The translations under genes were made by a program, and so were the position numbers. Below the pieces are notes generated by a model that did not search any database, was not told where the DNA came from, and saw nothing but the letters and a program-made list of their open reading frames with translations. Below are positions 13,420-23,619 of a DNA stretch of 64,000 bases, one piece after another (the first letter of the stretch is position 1; the number at the start of each line of letters is the position of its first letter). The DNA comes from Asterias rubens (Eukaryota; Echinodermata; Asteroidea; Forcipulatida; Asteriidae), in contig NC_047066.1 of NCBI RefSeq assembly GCF_902459465.1, positions 2,046,001 to 2,110,000 of the forward strand, read 5' to 3'.

Positions 13420-13630
13420 AATTGGATTGGGCGAGTTGGTCTTTGAAAAGCATTTGAAACCAGTAGATAGATAACTTAAAAGTAGAATATAATGATCCAC
13501 ACAAACATGCCTTGAAATTGAACGATTTTCCTTATACGTCGCGAACTTACAAACATGGCCGGCCATTTTGTGGAGTCAAAAGTTTGACTCCACAAAATGG
13601 CTGACCGATCCAAGGCAGTGTGATCCTTTA
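13420..13630. mobile_element. Hairpin element related to the 45397 element (family 2)
   Basis: It contains 'gcgagttggtctttgaaaag', a central inverted repeat (catggccggccattttgtgg...ccacaaaatggctgacc) and the end 'gatccaaggcagtgtgatcctttaa'. This is the layout of the better-preserved copy at 45397-45777. Confidence 0.65.
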
Positions 13631-13815
13631 ATCATTCATTGGCTTAAGCAATTCTAATCTCATCTAATGTATTTTGTTTACAGGTAATAGAATGACTCTT
13701 GATTAGCATAAAAAAGTCTATATCTTACTCAGTTTCACAACACTTGATTAATTATGAAAAATAACTTCAATACCTTTAGATAAACAAGTAACATACTTAT
13801 TTACAAGTTACTCAT

Positions 13816-13945
13816 TATTTATTTTATCCATATACACCGATGTGTGTTAAGCACTGTATACTCAGCACCTTTCTTCGAGTTTTGTGGGAAAAAAATCAAA
13901 GGCATATTACTCGGGTGGGATTCGAACCCTCATCTATTATATCTA
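13816..13945 (-). repeat. tRNA-like short repeat (family R1)
   Basis: It carries 'gtgggattcgaaccct', which on the minus strand reads as a degenerate polymerase III B box (GGTTCGAATCCCA) followed by the shared segment with 'cacagaactcagg...tgagtatacagtgctt'. Further copies lie at 15560, 22920, 28620, 31190 and 34665. Too degenerate to be a functional tRNA gene. Confidence 0.6.
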
Positions 13946-14163
13946 TACAAATTTTTGCCCAATTACTGTTCACATCCATTGCTGTTACAAATTTCTACAA
14001 AAGCTATTTACAGCCCCCAAAACGTGTTACTTGAAGCCTGGTCAATAATTCTCAGTGAAATGGTTGAAGAAAAAAAAATGTTGTTAGAAAGAAAACAAGG
14101 AAAGTTAAAAATGTAGGAGAAAACTTAACCCTTTCCACAAATTTCTGAATTCAGATTTCCTAA

Positions 14164-14546
14164 AAGACACTGGACACTATTGGTAGTTGTCAAAGACCAC
14201 TCGTCTCACTAAGTGTATCTCAACATAGCCTATGCTTAAAATAACAAACCTGTGAAAATTTGAGCTCAATTGGTCATCGAAGTTGTGAGATAATAATGAA
14301 AGATAAAAACACCCTTGTCACACGAAGTTGTGTGCTTTCAGATGCTTGATTTTAGACCTCAAATTCTAAATCTGAGGTCTCAAAATCAAATTCTTGGAAA
14401 AATACTTCTTTCTCGAAAACTACATTACTTCAGAGGGAGCCGTTTCTAACAATGTTTTATACTATCAACCTCTCCCATTACTTGTTACCAAGAGAGGTTT
14501 TATGCTAATGATGATTTTAAGTAATAAGCAGTAGTGTCCACTGCCT
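14164..14546 (+). mobile_element. TTAA-flanked MITE (family 1)
   Basis: Complete copy from 'aagacactggacactattgg' to 'agtagtgtccactgcc', flanked on the right by TTAA. Its internal palindrome is 'gacctcaaattctaaatctgaggtc'. It and its flanks are part of a locally duplicated segment (12233-12780 and 14060-15200). Confidence 0.85.
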
Positions 14547-14812
14547 TTAAATAAATATTGACTGCAGGTAAATTTGGATTCTAATTCTAACATTCCATAA
14601 ATTGTATGTGGTGGTCTTATGGGGGTTCCCCTTTACCTTCCCTGAACCAACCCCAGGTATTTTCACAAAGTTGTCTTTTGACATTGAGTCATGGCTCTGC
14701 TTTATACACTTGGTTGAAGAAAAAAAATGTTGTTAGAAAGAAAACAAGGAAAGTTAAAAATGGAGGAGAAAACTTAACCCTTTCCACAAATTTCTGAATT
14801 CAGATTTCCTGA

Positions 14813-15194
14813 AAGACACTGGACACTATTGGTAATTGTCAAAGACCACTCGTCTCACTAAGTGTATCTCAACATATGCTTAAAATAACAAACTTGTGAA
14901 AATTTGAGCTCAATTGGTCGTCGAAGTTGCGAGAGAATAATAGAAGAAGAAAAAACCCTTGTCGCACAAAGTTGTGGGCTTTCAGATGCTTGATTTCGAG
15001 ACCTCAAAATTAAATTCTGAGGTCTCAAAATCAAGTTCGTGGAAAATTACTTCTTTCTCGAAAACTATGTTACTTCAAAGGGAGCCGTTTCTCACAATGT
15101 TTCATACTATCAACAGCTCTTCATTACCCGTTACTCAGGAAGGTTTTATGCTAACAATTATTTTGAGTAATTACCAGTAGTGTCCAGTGTGCCT
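14813..15194 (+). mobile_element. TTAA-flanked MITE (family 1), copy shared by duplication
   Basis: Complete copy with the internal palindrome 'gacctcaaaattaaattctgaggtc' and end 'taccagtagtgtccagtgtgcctttaa'. The copy at 21644 has the same private changes (the extra 'gtg' near the right end, 'agctcttcattacccgtta'), so this one was already in place before the duplication. Confidence 0.85.
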
Positions 15195-15559
15195 TTAAAT
15201 TTTTAAATGAGAACCGAATCAAATTTTCAATCTAGCTGTAATTATTTATCAGGTTATATTATGTCTTGAATATCTTCTGTTATTTACTGAATTGTGTAAA
15301 ATATAAAATTGGCTTTTTAAAGATGCATCACCTGATGTTTATTAGAGCAATTTAGATATTTAAAAAACGTTTTCCTATTTGTCCAGGCTATTGCAAAATG
15401 TTATTTGAGATATACTGCACACAAAAAAGTTGAAAAATAGTTTTTTGTCTGGACCTTACATTATCTCACATTTTCAATAGCCACAAGTTCAAACAATTTG
15501 AATACAACAGGTTCTTTAATAGATGTTAAATTTGCAACGGGGATAAAGAATATTTTTGT

Positions 15560-15690
15560 TTTTTACCTGTGTTGCCTCACACGGATGCGTGTACTATATG
15601 CTCCGTACTTTTTTTTAGTTCTTTGAAAAAAAAAACAGGCATTTTACTTGGGTGGGATTCAAACCCACAAAATTTGTGTCAGGTTTTTCG
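15560..15690 (-). repeat. tRNA-like short repeat (family R1)
   Basis: It includes 'cacacggatgcgtgtactat' and 'gtgggattcaaacccaca', the degenerate B-box region on the minus strand. The equivalent position in unit B is split by the 489-bp transposon at 22412-22900. Confidence 0.55.
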
Positions 15691-15863
15691 GTGTTGTGCT
15701 TGGCACTCGCAAAAGTAGTTAATGTTCATCATCTGTTCTGAATAGTTCAAGGGGAAGATCTAAATTGTTTAGTCTTTCATTAAAAATCAGGGAATGCACC
15801 TGTACGTTCTTTATATTCTTATGTCATAAATCACAGACCTTAATGGAGATTTCTGACTGGAGT

Positions 15864-16460
15864 TTAGTGTTCCATCTTTGGTTTCTGGACACTCCCAGGG
15901 TCTGTCACTTGTACTGCCAAAAGAGCTTCTTGTACGATACTCTTTCTTGGGTCATCTGAGTCTGTTTCTACTTCAATAATTGGAGGATCAACCATCTTCT
16001 CATCATCCTTGATATCATCTTCATCGATGGCTTCTTTGTCTTCTACTTGGTCCTCTTCAGGTTCTGAGGACGGGTTCTTAGGATCACTTGTCTCCTCATC
16101 TTGCTTGTTGTTTCCTTGGTTACCGTCATCATTGAAGTTCTCATCAACTCCTTCATCTTCTAAGGCTGGCTTGTCAAGATTCTTGCCCTGTCCTTGATTG
16201 GCATCACCTTGGTCTTTTCCTTGGCTACCATTGTCTGCATTCTCAGGGTCAGATATAGGATTGTTGTTTTCAAAGTCTGTATTGTTGCTGCTGTCTTGTG
16301 TTTGGACTATCTCTTCAGATTCTGGATTATTGGGACTCATGTTGTCCACAACTTCCTCAAGAAGATAAACTTCCTGAGGGATAGTTTTATCACCATCCAA
16401 AGTCTTCATATCGAAGCCTGGATTATCCATAGCAGACTCCTCTGGAATACCTTCGTCCAT
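15864..16460 (-). pseudogene. Out-of-frame remnant of gene A's acidic cytoplasmic tail
   Basis: This 198-codon stretch encodes an Asp/Glu/Asn-rich sequence that matches the intact tail of gene C over most of its length, ending QKPKMEH. It lies directly downstream of gene A on the same strand but in a different frame. Relative to gene B, 22 bp are missing near 16527, between two 'attt' repeats, so translation of A leaves this frame and stops at 16490. The open frame is otherwise undamaged, so the lesion is recent. It could still be translated if an unseen splice restored the frame; no convincing donor/acceptor was found. Confidence 0.75.
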
Positions 16461-16489
16461 GAATAAAATGGATCTTCTTGGGTTTGCAT

Positions 16490-18961
16490 CTAGAAAAATT
16501 CTTGAGTCTCGTTTAAGCTGTACATTTCTTGGTCTGTTTCTTTCATGTCCATTTTCCCCAAATCTTTATTGGATGGAGTTAGTGCAATATAGCAGATGCC
16601 AAGTAGGGCAATCAAAGCCAAAACGGCCACACCGATAATGACAATGTAGAAGGCAAGCGTCAGGGGAAGAGGTTGAAGAGTTGTTGGAGGTTCAAAAGTT
16701 GTCGTTAGAGGTTTAGGAGTTGTCGTAGCTTGATCCGTGATTGTGATTGGGAGCCCTGTAGAGGCTGGTCCAATTGACGTTATCGGTTTCGAGGTTCCGG
16801 TCGTCATAATCAGCTGGGTGGTAGATGGGGGTGGTGGTGGGGGCTCGCAAAGTGTAACGTTTACAGAATATTCTCCGATGTCGTTGGTTGCTAAGCAGGT
16901 AGCAATGATTAGAACCTCACAAGTGGTGATGTTTAAAATCACCAAAGTTTGGTTGTCGTTGGTCAACAAGTGTTGAGATGCACTTAGAGGGGTGTTGAAG
17001 TTCCAGCTGTATGAAATATCGAAAGGAAAAGCGGACGACTCGCAAGAGAAAGCCTCGTAAGTCATATTTTCATATGAGAATGTTCCATTGGTAATAGTAG
17101 CGTCACTCGGAATGTGCTGGATTAAAAGTGGTCCGATTATGCAATAGTTCGGGAAGATTTTTCCGCCCGGTAGGGAACAGTTTACATGGATCCCAAAGTC
17201 ATCCCTCATTGGCACAAATGTGTAGTTTGAATATTTGTAATTATTGGGTAAGTCACCAGTTGTTATGTTGTCTGCGCTGATCAGTCCTTCATCACGGCTC
17301 CAGACTACATCTGTTGCGCTGGTGTCATCAGAGTAGCTTACACATTGAAACATTTGAGGAACTCCCTCTGTGAGGACAACTTGATTGTTTGGGTAACAAA
17401 CAGGGTTTGGTAGTGGTGGGGGCTCACAAAGTGTAACATTTACAGAATATTCTCCGATGTCGTTGGTTGCTAAGCAGGTAGCAATGATTAGAACCTCACA
17501 AGTGGTGATGTTTAAAATCACCAAAGTTTGGTTGTCGTTGGTCAACAAGTGTTGAGATGCACTTAGAGGGGTGTTGAAGTTCCAGCTGTATGAAATATCG
17601 GAAGGATAAGCGGACGACTCGCAAGAGAAAGCCTCGTAAGTCATATTTTCATATGAGAATGTTCCATTGGTAATAGTAGCGTCACTCGGAATGTGCTGGA
17701 TTAAAAGTGGTCCGATTACGCAATAGTTTAGGAAGATTGTTCCGCCCGGTAGGGAACAGGTTACATTGATCCCAAAGTCATCCCTCATCGGCACAAATGT
17801 GTAGTTTGAATATTTGTAATTATTGGGTAAGTCACCAGTTGTTATGTCGTCTGCGCTGATCAGTCCTTCATCACGGCTCCAGACTACGTCTGTTGCGTTG
17901 GCATCTTCAGAATAGCTTACACATTGAAACATTTGAGGAACTCCCTCTGTGAGGACGACTTGATTGTTCGGGTAGCAAACGGGGTTTGGTGGTGGAGGAG
18001 GCTCACAAAGTGTGTAGTTAGCAGCAGAGTTTCCGATGTCGTTAGAGGCGTGGCAGGTCGCTATGATTGGAAACTCACACAAAGTCACATTGAGAATGAC
18101 CAAGGTCTGGTTGCCATTGATCAATGTTTGTTGAGATGAATCCAGAAATGTGTTAAAGCTCCAGGTATAAGAAATGTCAGTTGGAAAAGCTGAGGCACTA
18201 CACAAAATGGCGTCATATGTGGAGTTGCTGTACGAGACATTTTGATTGGTTAAAGAGATGCTAGTAGGAGGGTACTGGACACTCAAAGGTCCAACCGAAC
18301 AATTAGATGTTTTTCCTCTAAAGATTGCATTACTTGATATGATACAGTAAGCAGTCATCCCATTGTCATTTTTACTCGGCAGGAATGTGTATTCCGCAAT
18401 ACTCATACCGTTTTGATCACCAGTTCTGATTGGTTCCTGAACTGTCCCAGAATCCCGTTTCCATGTCAAGTCAACTGGCCGCTCTCCAGGCTCACTTTCA
18501 CATCGAAAGGTGACTGGTTCTCCCTCTGTAATGACCACTGACCCATTACATATTGGATACATGTCATCTGGGAAGTAGTAGACAAGTATTTCAAGAGTTT
18601 CCCGTGATTCAGGATCTGAAAGTTCATCATTCTGATACACTCCACAGCTGTAACGTCCTTTATCTTGTACATGCATCAAATTTAAAATTGTCAACGTGGA
18701 CAATGATCCATTAGTTGTCACTTCATACTTTTCTGGGTCTGTACTTTCTCTTATTCTTTCTCTGATGAACATCCAACCAACTACTCTACCATCTAGGTTT
18801 TCTACTTCACAAGTCATCTTGAGGCTGTCTCCCTCAAACGCCCCAACGAGACCCATGGCGTCAGAAGTATTGACTGTCAACTTAATGATAGGATCTATAG
18901 AATGACAACATGTTGCACTGAGTAACACCATCAGCAAGTACAGAGAAAAGTTGGAAGCCAT
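16490..18961 (-). CDS. Seven-Ig-domain type I membrane protein, tail truncated (gene A)
   Basis: An 823-codon single-exon frame. Residues 1-20 are a signal peptide (SLYLLMVLLSATCCHS). Ig1 spans about 24-129 (Cys51-Cys106, with a YSCGV F strand), Ig2 131-231 (Cys154-Cys206) and Ig3 232-320 (Cys254-Cys303). Residues 326-518 and 519-711 are two near-identical 193-residue blocks, each with two Ig domains (Ig4-5 and Ig6-7). Each block has many N-x-S/T sequons and ends CEPPP. A Thr/Pro stalk leads to a membrane helix at about 767-793. Only ~30 cytoplasmic residues remain before the stop, because a 22-bp deletion near 16527 throws out the acidic tail. The start is chosen for the signal peptide, for AATGG context and for identity with gene B. 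The ligand is unknown. Adhesion or recognition at the cell surface is inferred from architecture. Confidence 0.87.
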   Translation of the reverse strand: MASNFSLYLLMVLLSATCCHSIDPIIKLTVNTSDAMGLVGAFEGDSLKMTCEVENLDGRVVGWMFIRERIRESTDPEKYEVTTNGSLSTLTILNLMHVQDKGRYSCGVYQNDELSDPESRETLEILVYYFPDDMYPICNGSVVITEGEPVTFRCESEPGERPVDLTWKRDSGTVQEPIRTGDQNGMSIAEYTFLPSKNDNGMTAYCIISSNAIFRGKTSNCSVGPLSVQYPPTSISLTNQNVSYSNSTYDAILCSASAFPTDISYTWSFNTFLDSSQQTLINGNQTLVILNVTLCEFPIIATCHASNDIGNSAANYTLCEPPPPPNPVCYPNNQVVLTEGVPQMFQCVSYSEDANATDVVWSRDEGLISADDITTGDLPNNYKYSNYTFVPMRDDFGINVTCSLPGGTIFLNYCVIGPLLIQHIPSDATITNGTFSYENMTYEAFSCESSAYPSDISYSWNFNTPLSASQHLLTNDNQTLVILNITTCEVLIIATCLATNDIGEYSVNVTLCEPPPLPNPVCYPNNQVVLTEGVPQMFQCVSYSDDTSATDVVWSRDEGLISADNITTGDLPNNYKYSNYTFVPMRDDFGIHVNCSLPGGKIFPNYCIIGPLLIQHIPSDATITNGTFSYENMTYEAFSCESSAFPFDISYSWNFNTPLSASQHLLTNDNQTLVILNITTCEVLIIATCLATNDIGEYSVNVTLCEPPPPPPSTTQLIMTTGTSKPITSIGPASTGLPITITDQATTTPKPLTTTFEPPTTLQPLPLTLAFYIVIIGVAVLALIALLGICYIALTPSNKDLGKMDMKETDQEMYSLNETQEFF
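16844..18001 (-). repeat. Two tandem copies of a 579-bp two-Ig coding module
   Basis: Landmarks such as 'ggctc(g/a)caaagtgtaac' recur at 16841 and 17420, and 'gctcacaaagtg' again at 18001, giving an exact period of 579 bp (193 codons). Copies 16844-17422 and 17423-18001 differ at only scattered positions. Gene B has one copy and gene C none, so the module has been gained or lost by unequal exchange. Confidence 0.9.
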
Positions 18962-20225
18962 TGTCGTAAATCCAAACGGACACCTCTCGAGTTACAAACG
19001 AGAAAGTTTTTTTCCGAAGGATTTCTTCCACAGTGTTCTGATAAACCGTCAGATTGGACCTCAGAGTTGTAAGATGCGTCAGAAAATATCCCTAAGTTGT
19101 GTGAAGTTATACCCTGTAATCCGAAGCAAATTTACAGAGTCGCACAGTCTGACAATCCAATTCCAATCAAACCACCGATTATTAAATTTCGTCAGAAAGA
19201 ACGTCAAAGTTGTGTGAAGTGATGCTCTTGTAATTCGAAGCAAACCAAGTCGAACAGTCTGCAGTCACCAGCCTGTTTAGACCACCGTCGCACTTGTTAT
19301 TTTCAGTCATCCTATTTCCTGCTCTGAAAATGCAGGGCGAACCAATAGAAACGAAACACCCCTGGGGTCTTTTCTCAGATTATACTTTATGCCAATTGTG
19401 AGAGAGTTTCGTCGCTCCTAAGGTCATGGGTCAAATTATGGCTCACTGTGAGAGCTTTGGTTTTACATTTTTATGTTGGGGTTTTTTCTTTTGTGGAGCC
19501 TTTATATGGCGTTTTTATTGTCCCACTTTGTTTCGCTCTCTAGCAGTCATAGTATTTTGATTTGTCAAGATTTGTTACTGATTTTAGAACTTTTTGAAAA
19601 AATGTTTTTCTGACTTGACAAACTTTCTTGAACGTAAAGTTGTAAACTCTGATATGATGTTTCTTTATCTTTTATGGCAACCATAAGTTCTATGGACCTA
19701 GTCACATAAGGCAGCTTTTACAAGCACCTTGTAGGCAACCAACTGCTGTGCATGCTATGACCCCTTTATGTAGCACATCCACAACAATGATATGTAATGT
19801 GAACTTCAAAATGGAGTGAGTTGCCGAACTGGAACTGGTTGCCTGTAAAATTACCTTGTGTGACATGACCCTTTATATTAAGGTTAATATTTCACAGAGA
19901 GTAGAAGTGATGTCCCACTGTGGGAAGATAGTAAGTGATGCTAGCTTGAATAAGGCCAAAATAAGGCCAAGGTTTTCCTTATAACTTTTTCAGTCACTAT
20001 AGTCTGCATGACCAGCAGCCGATTTCACAAAATGCTATGATAAATCCTGTCTCACGTTAGGACGAGTAGTCCTAACTTAGGATTATTCTGAAGGTTTACA
20101 TGTTACAGTGCCAGACTGGGACTCGTCCTTAAGTCCTAAGATTAGTCCTAAGTTAAGAAGAGTTTGGTCAAATTGACGGCAGTTTGCTTATAAACCATTC
20201 TTCACTAGTTTTACACTAATCCGTT
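18962..20225. other. 5' flank of gene A, duplicated at 25714-26845
   Basis: This flank is repeated upstream of gene B and probably holds the promoter and 5' UTR of both genes. The B version lacks 'ctcgagttacaaacgagaaa', about 90 bp after 'cagtcatcct' and other small pieces. No TATA box or transcription start can be fixed by eye. A palindromic element lies at 20028-20168. Confidence 0.5.
20028..20168. repeat. Palindromic 'cctaacttagga' element
   Basis: Left half 'cgatttcacaaaatgctatg...gtcctaacttaggattatt' and right half 'ctcgtccttaagtcctaaga...cctaagttaagaagag' are inverted relatives. Other copies lie at 26648, 34448, 43480, 52068 and 60808. A foldback-type non-coding repeat. Confidence 0.7.
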
Positions 20226-20226
20226 G

Positions 20227-21373
20227 AAATTAAAATTTGAAATTTTGAAATTGGGGGATATTTCTCACTTTCGGTTGCCACAGCATGCAATGCATAAGTA
20301 CAATGTGTATAGGCATGTATTGTGAACTATTGATCTGTAATATTTGTTAGTGCCACTCAAATCCCATTTGGTTTTTGCTTTTTATGTGTTGCTGAGAATC
20401 TATATAATCATAAAACGCAGACAACTTAATGGGATCATATTGGCGCGTGGATTTCTAAAAATCGCCCGAAATAGGCAGTAGTGTAGTTTCAGTTTCATAT
20501 GACCTTTGACCTTTGTTATATTGGTGGGCGAACATGATCCCAATTATTTTTCAATTGAAATCTATTTAGGAACACTCAACGTAACCAAATACAACAAAAC
20601 ATTAATGGGATCTTGTTGGCACAGATACTTACAGTGATGAAAAAAGTGAATGTTGTGCCAATTTAGGCCAAAATGTGTGGAATGACAATACTTTAGAAAA
20701 TTTTCAAAAAATCTTTTGACATGCAAGTTGCAGAGATCCCAAGATTCTTTTTTCATTTGTCATTAGATGAAAACTGTTGCAATACCCAGTTGCCATGAAA
20801 ACAATTTTTTGTTGTTGGCGCGCGAAGTTACGGAGGTGCGAAAACGCAATATATTGGTAAAATTTGAACTTTGACCTCTATTATCTCTATGCGCCAACGA
20901 GATCCCACTCACTTTGCACTTAAATTTGTTTTAGGGATGCAAGCTCTTTCATTTGAACTTGTTCAATTCATGGGATCCTATAGGCGTTGAGTTATGAGGC
21001 GTTGAAAATGGCACGAGGGCACTGTTCGTCAAAGGTTCAGGTGCGCGTAACATGACGCGCCAACAAGATCCCAAATTTTTTGTTTTACTTTTGTTATAAG
21101 CCCAACTGGAGGTTTCAAAAAAAGTTTTACTTTTTCTGGGATGACCCTGGCGCACGTTTTTGTGTTTACAGGGAATGTACTATTCGTTTCTTGGTGGCTT
21201 TTTGGCCCAAACTTTGATAACTGGTAACTCCAAAACCGAAAGCGTCAGCAAACTAAAATTTTGGATTTATTCGTTTGGTATGATGGTGTATATCACTCTA
21301 ATTTTTTGGAAGAAGATCTGCGAACCCATGAATCACACCCCCCCCCCCTAATTTGGTACATTCTTACAGGCAG
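20227..21373. other. Unique spacer between duplication units A and B
   Basis: No gene is seen. The stretch shows several loose repeats of the phrase 'gggatc(t/a)tgttggcg(c)' and 'gatccca' (20435, 20535, 20605, 20900, 20970, 21065), at intervals of very roughly 100 bp, suggesting an old diverged tandem array. A run of eight or nine cytosines occurs near 21341. Confidence 0.4.
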
Positions 21374-21643
21374 GGACTCTTAAATAAATATTGACTGCAG
21401 GTAAATTTGGATTCTAATTCTAACATTTCATAAATTGTACGTGGTGGTCTTATGGGGGTTCCCTTTATCTTCCCTGAATCAACCCCAGGTATTTTCACAA
21501 AGTTGTCTTTTGACATAGAATCATGGCTCTGCTTTATACACTTGGTTGAAGAAAACAAATGTTGTTAGAAAGAAAACAAGGAAAGTTAAAAATGGAGGAG
21601 AAAACTTAACCCTTTCCACAAATTTCTGAATTCAGATTTCCTA

Positions 21644-22026
21644 AAAGACACTGGACACTATTGGTAATTGTCAAAGACCACTCGTCTCACTAAGTGTATC
21701 TCAACATATGCTTAAAATAACAAACCTGTGAAAATTTGAGCTCAATTGGTCGTCGAAAGTGCGAGAGAATAATAGAAGAAGAAAAAATCCTTGTCGCACA
21801 AAGTTGTGGGCTTTCAGATGCTTGATTTCGAGACCTCAAAATTTAATTATGAGGTCTCAAAATCAAGTTCGTGGAAAATTACTTCTTTCTCGAAATCTAT
21901 GTTACTTCAAAGGGAGCCGTTTCTCACAATGTTTCATACTATCAACAGCTCTTCATTACCCGTTAATCAGGAAGGTTTTATGCTAACAATTATTTTGAGT
22001 AATTACCAGTAGTGTCCAATGTGCCT
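21644..22026 (+). mobile_element. TTAA-flanked MITE (family 1), copy shared by duplication
   Basis: Counterpart of the copy at 14813 with the same diagnostic right end 'gtccaatgtgcctttaa' and internal palindrome 'gacctcaaaatttaattatgaggtc'. Confidence 0.85.
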
Positions 22027-22411
22027 TTAAATTTTTAAATGAGAACCGAATCAAATTTTCAATCTAGCTACAATTATTTATCAGGTTATATTATGTCTTG
22101 AATATCTTCTGTTATTTACTTAATTGTGTAAAATATAAAATTGGCTTTTTAAAGATGCATCACCTGATGTTTATTAGAGCAATTTAGATATTTAAAAAAC
22201 GTTTCCTATTTGTCCAGGACGTTGCAAAATGTTATTTGAGATATACATGTACTGCACACAAAAAAGTTGAAAAATAGATATGAGTTTTTTGTCTGGACCT
22301 TACATTATCTCACATTTTCAATAGCCACAAGTTCTAACAGTTTGAATACAACAGGTTTTTAATAGATGTGAAATTTGCATCAGGGATAAAGAATATTATT
22401 TGGTTTTTACC

Positions 22412-22900
22412 ATAGAGCTATATATATTGACTAGAGCGCTAACTTGCTCTGCGTTTTGAAGCCACCCTGAGCGCAGACATGTTTGATGTGTTGCGTAAGT
22501 TCGGAACGATTTTAATTTTAAGAGAACACACATTGCCGCGATTTTTGTACATTCGGCGTGTGCGCTTTCGTACGCGACTGCCCATTTGCGCATGTCCGCG
22601 CTACGAAAACCGTAACTTCGACTCAGTGATTGACGTTCTAAAAACAGTATACGCGCCATGATGCTCGCAGTTTTGTACGCTCATCAGCAGATTGTGCGTT
22701 CACATTTGCTGAATGTTTTGCTTCGATGACACATAAAAAAGAACAAACGCACCATCATGCAAATAGCCGTACAATTGCCGTACAAAATTTCAAGCTTTTG
22801 TATTGGTTTGTACATAAACATGGATGCGCCCACACGGCTTCAAAACCTTAGTGCGTGTATAACGGGGTGTTAGCGCTCTAGTCAATATATATAGCTCTAT
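22412..22900. mobile_element. 489-bp TIR transposon with 10-bp target duplication
   Basis: The ends are perfect 32-bp inverted repeats (atagagctatatatattgac... at 22412-22443 and its reverse complement at 22869-22900). Both ends are flanked by the same ten bases GGTTTTTACC (22402-22411 and 22901-22910). The inverted repeat extends patchily inward (gttttgaagcc/ggcttcaaaac). The interior is richer in CpG than its surroundings and encodes no transposase. Unit A has the uninterrupted site ('tgttttttacctgtg'), so this insertion post-dates the duplication. Target length is compatible with a Mutator-like or related group, which is inference. Confidence 0.9.
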
Positions 22901-22910
22901 GGTTTTTACC

Positions 22911-23060
22911 CATATATTTCCATACACAGATGTGAATAATATATACTCAGTACTTTTTCTGAGTTCTTTGAAAAAAATCACAGGCATTTTACTTGGGTGA
23001 TTCAAACCCACCAAATTTGTCTCAGGTTTTTCGGTGTTGTGCTTGGCACTCTTAAAAGTA
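22911..23060 (-). repeat. tRNA-like short repeat (family R1), split by transposon
   Basis: Continuation of the R1 repeat after the 489-bp insertion, with 'acacagatgtgaataatata', 'ttctgagttctttgaaaaaa' and 'gtgattcaaacccacc'. Confidence 0.5.
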
Positions 23061-23208
23061 GTTAATGTTCATCATCTGTTCTGAATAGTTCGAGGGGAAG
23101 ATCTAAATTGTTTAGTCTTTCATTAAAAATCAGGGAATGCACCTGTACGTTTTTAAAATATTTTTATGCCATAAATCACAGACCTTAATGGAGATTTCTG
23201 ACTGGAGT

Positions 23209-23619
23209 TTAGTGTTCCATCTCTGGGTTCTTGACACTCCCAGGGTCTTTCACTTGTACTACCAAAAGAGCTTCTTGTACGATACTCTTTCTTGGGTCAT
23301 CTGAGTCTGTTTCTACTTCAATAATTGGAGGATCAACCATCTTCTCATCATCCTTGATATCATCTTCATCGATGGCTTCTTTGTCTTCTACTTGGTCCTC
23401 TTCAGGTTCACTTGTCTCCTCATCTTGCTTGTTGTTTCCTTGGTTACCGTCATCATTGAAGTTCTCATCAACTCCTTCATCTTCTAAGGCTGGCTTGTCA
23501 AGATTCTTGCCCTGTCCTTGATTGGCATCACCTTGGTCTTTTCCTTGGCTACCATTGTCTGCATTCTCAGGGTCAGATATAGGATTGTTGTTTTCAAAGT
23601 CTGTATTGTTGCTGCTGTC
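23209..23619 (-). pseudogene. Untranslated in-frame remainder of gene B's acidic tail
   Basis: Past the TAA at 23620-23622 the same frame stays open for about 136 codons, encoding the acidic tail seen in C and in the A remnant and ending PEMEH before a TAA at 23209. A 21-bp in-frame deletion relative to A removes seven residues. The intact frame says the nonsense change is recent, or that the segment is used in some way not visible here (readthrough, allele difference or sequencing error). Confidence 0.75.

Larger units (their letters stand above)
14550..20226. repeat. Segmental duplication unit A (direct repeat of 21376-26846)
   Basis: The interval from 'aaataaatattgactgcagg' through 'ttttacactaatccgttg' matches 21376-26846 in the same orientation over nearly its entire length, including the Ig gene, both flanks and the embedded MITE. 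Differences include one extra 579-bp coding module, the missing 489-bp transposon, and several small indels upstream of the gene. This is a direct tandem duplication separated by about 1.15 kb. Confidence 0.9.

Noticed and set aside
14164..15194. CRISPR-like array from spaced repeats
   Set aside because: The repeats are full MITE copies in a eukaryotic genome, with no short regular direct repeats and spacers.
16490..18961. Naming genes A-D as nephrin, Kirrel or DSCAM orthologues
   Set aside because: Only general Ig-fold resemblance is visible. Domain number, lack of fibronectin domains and the acidic tail do not match any of these families.
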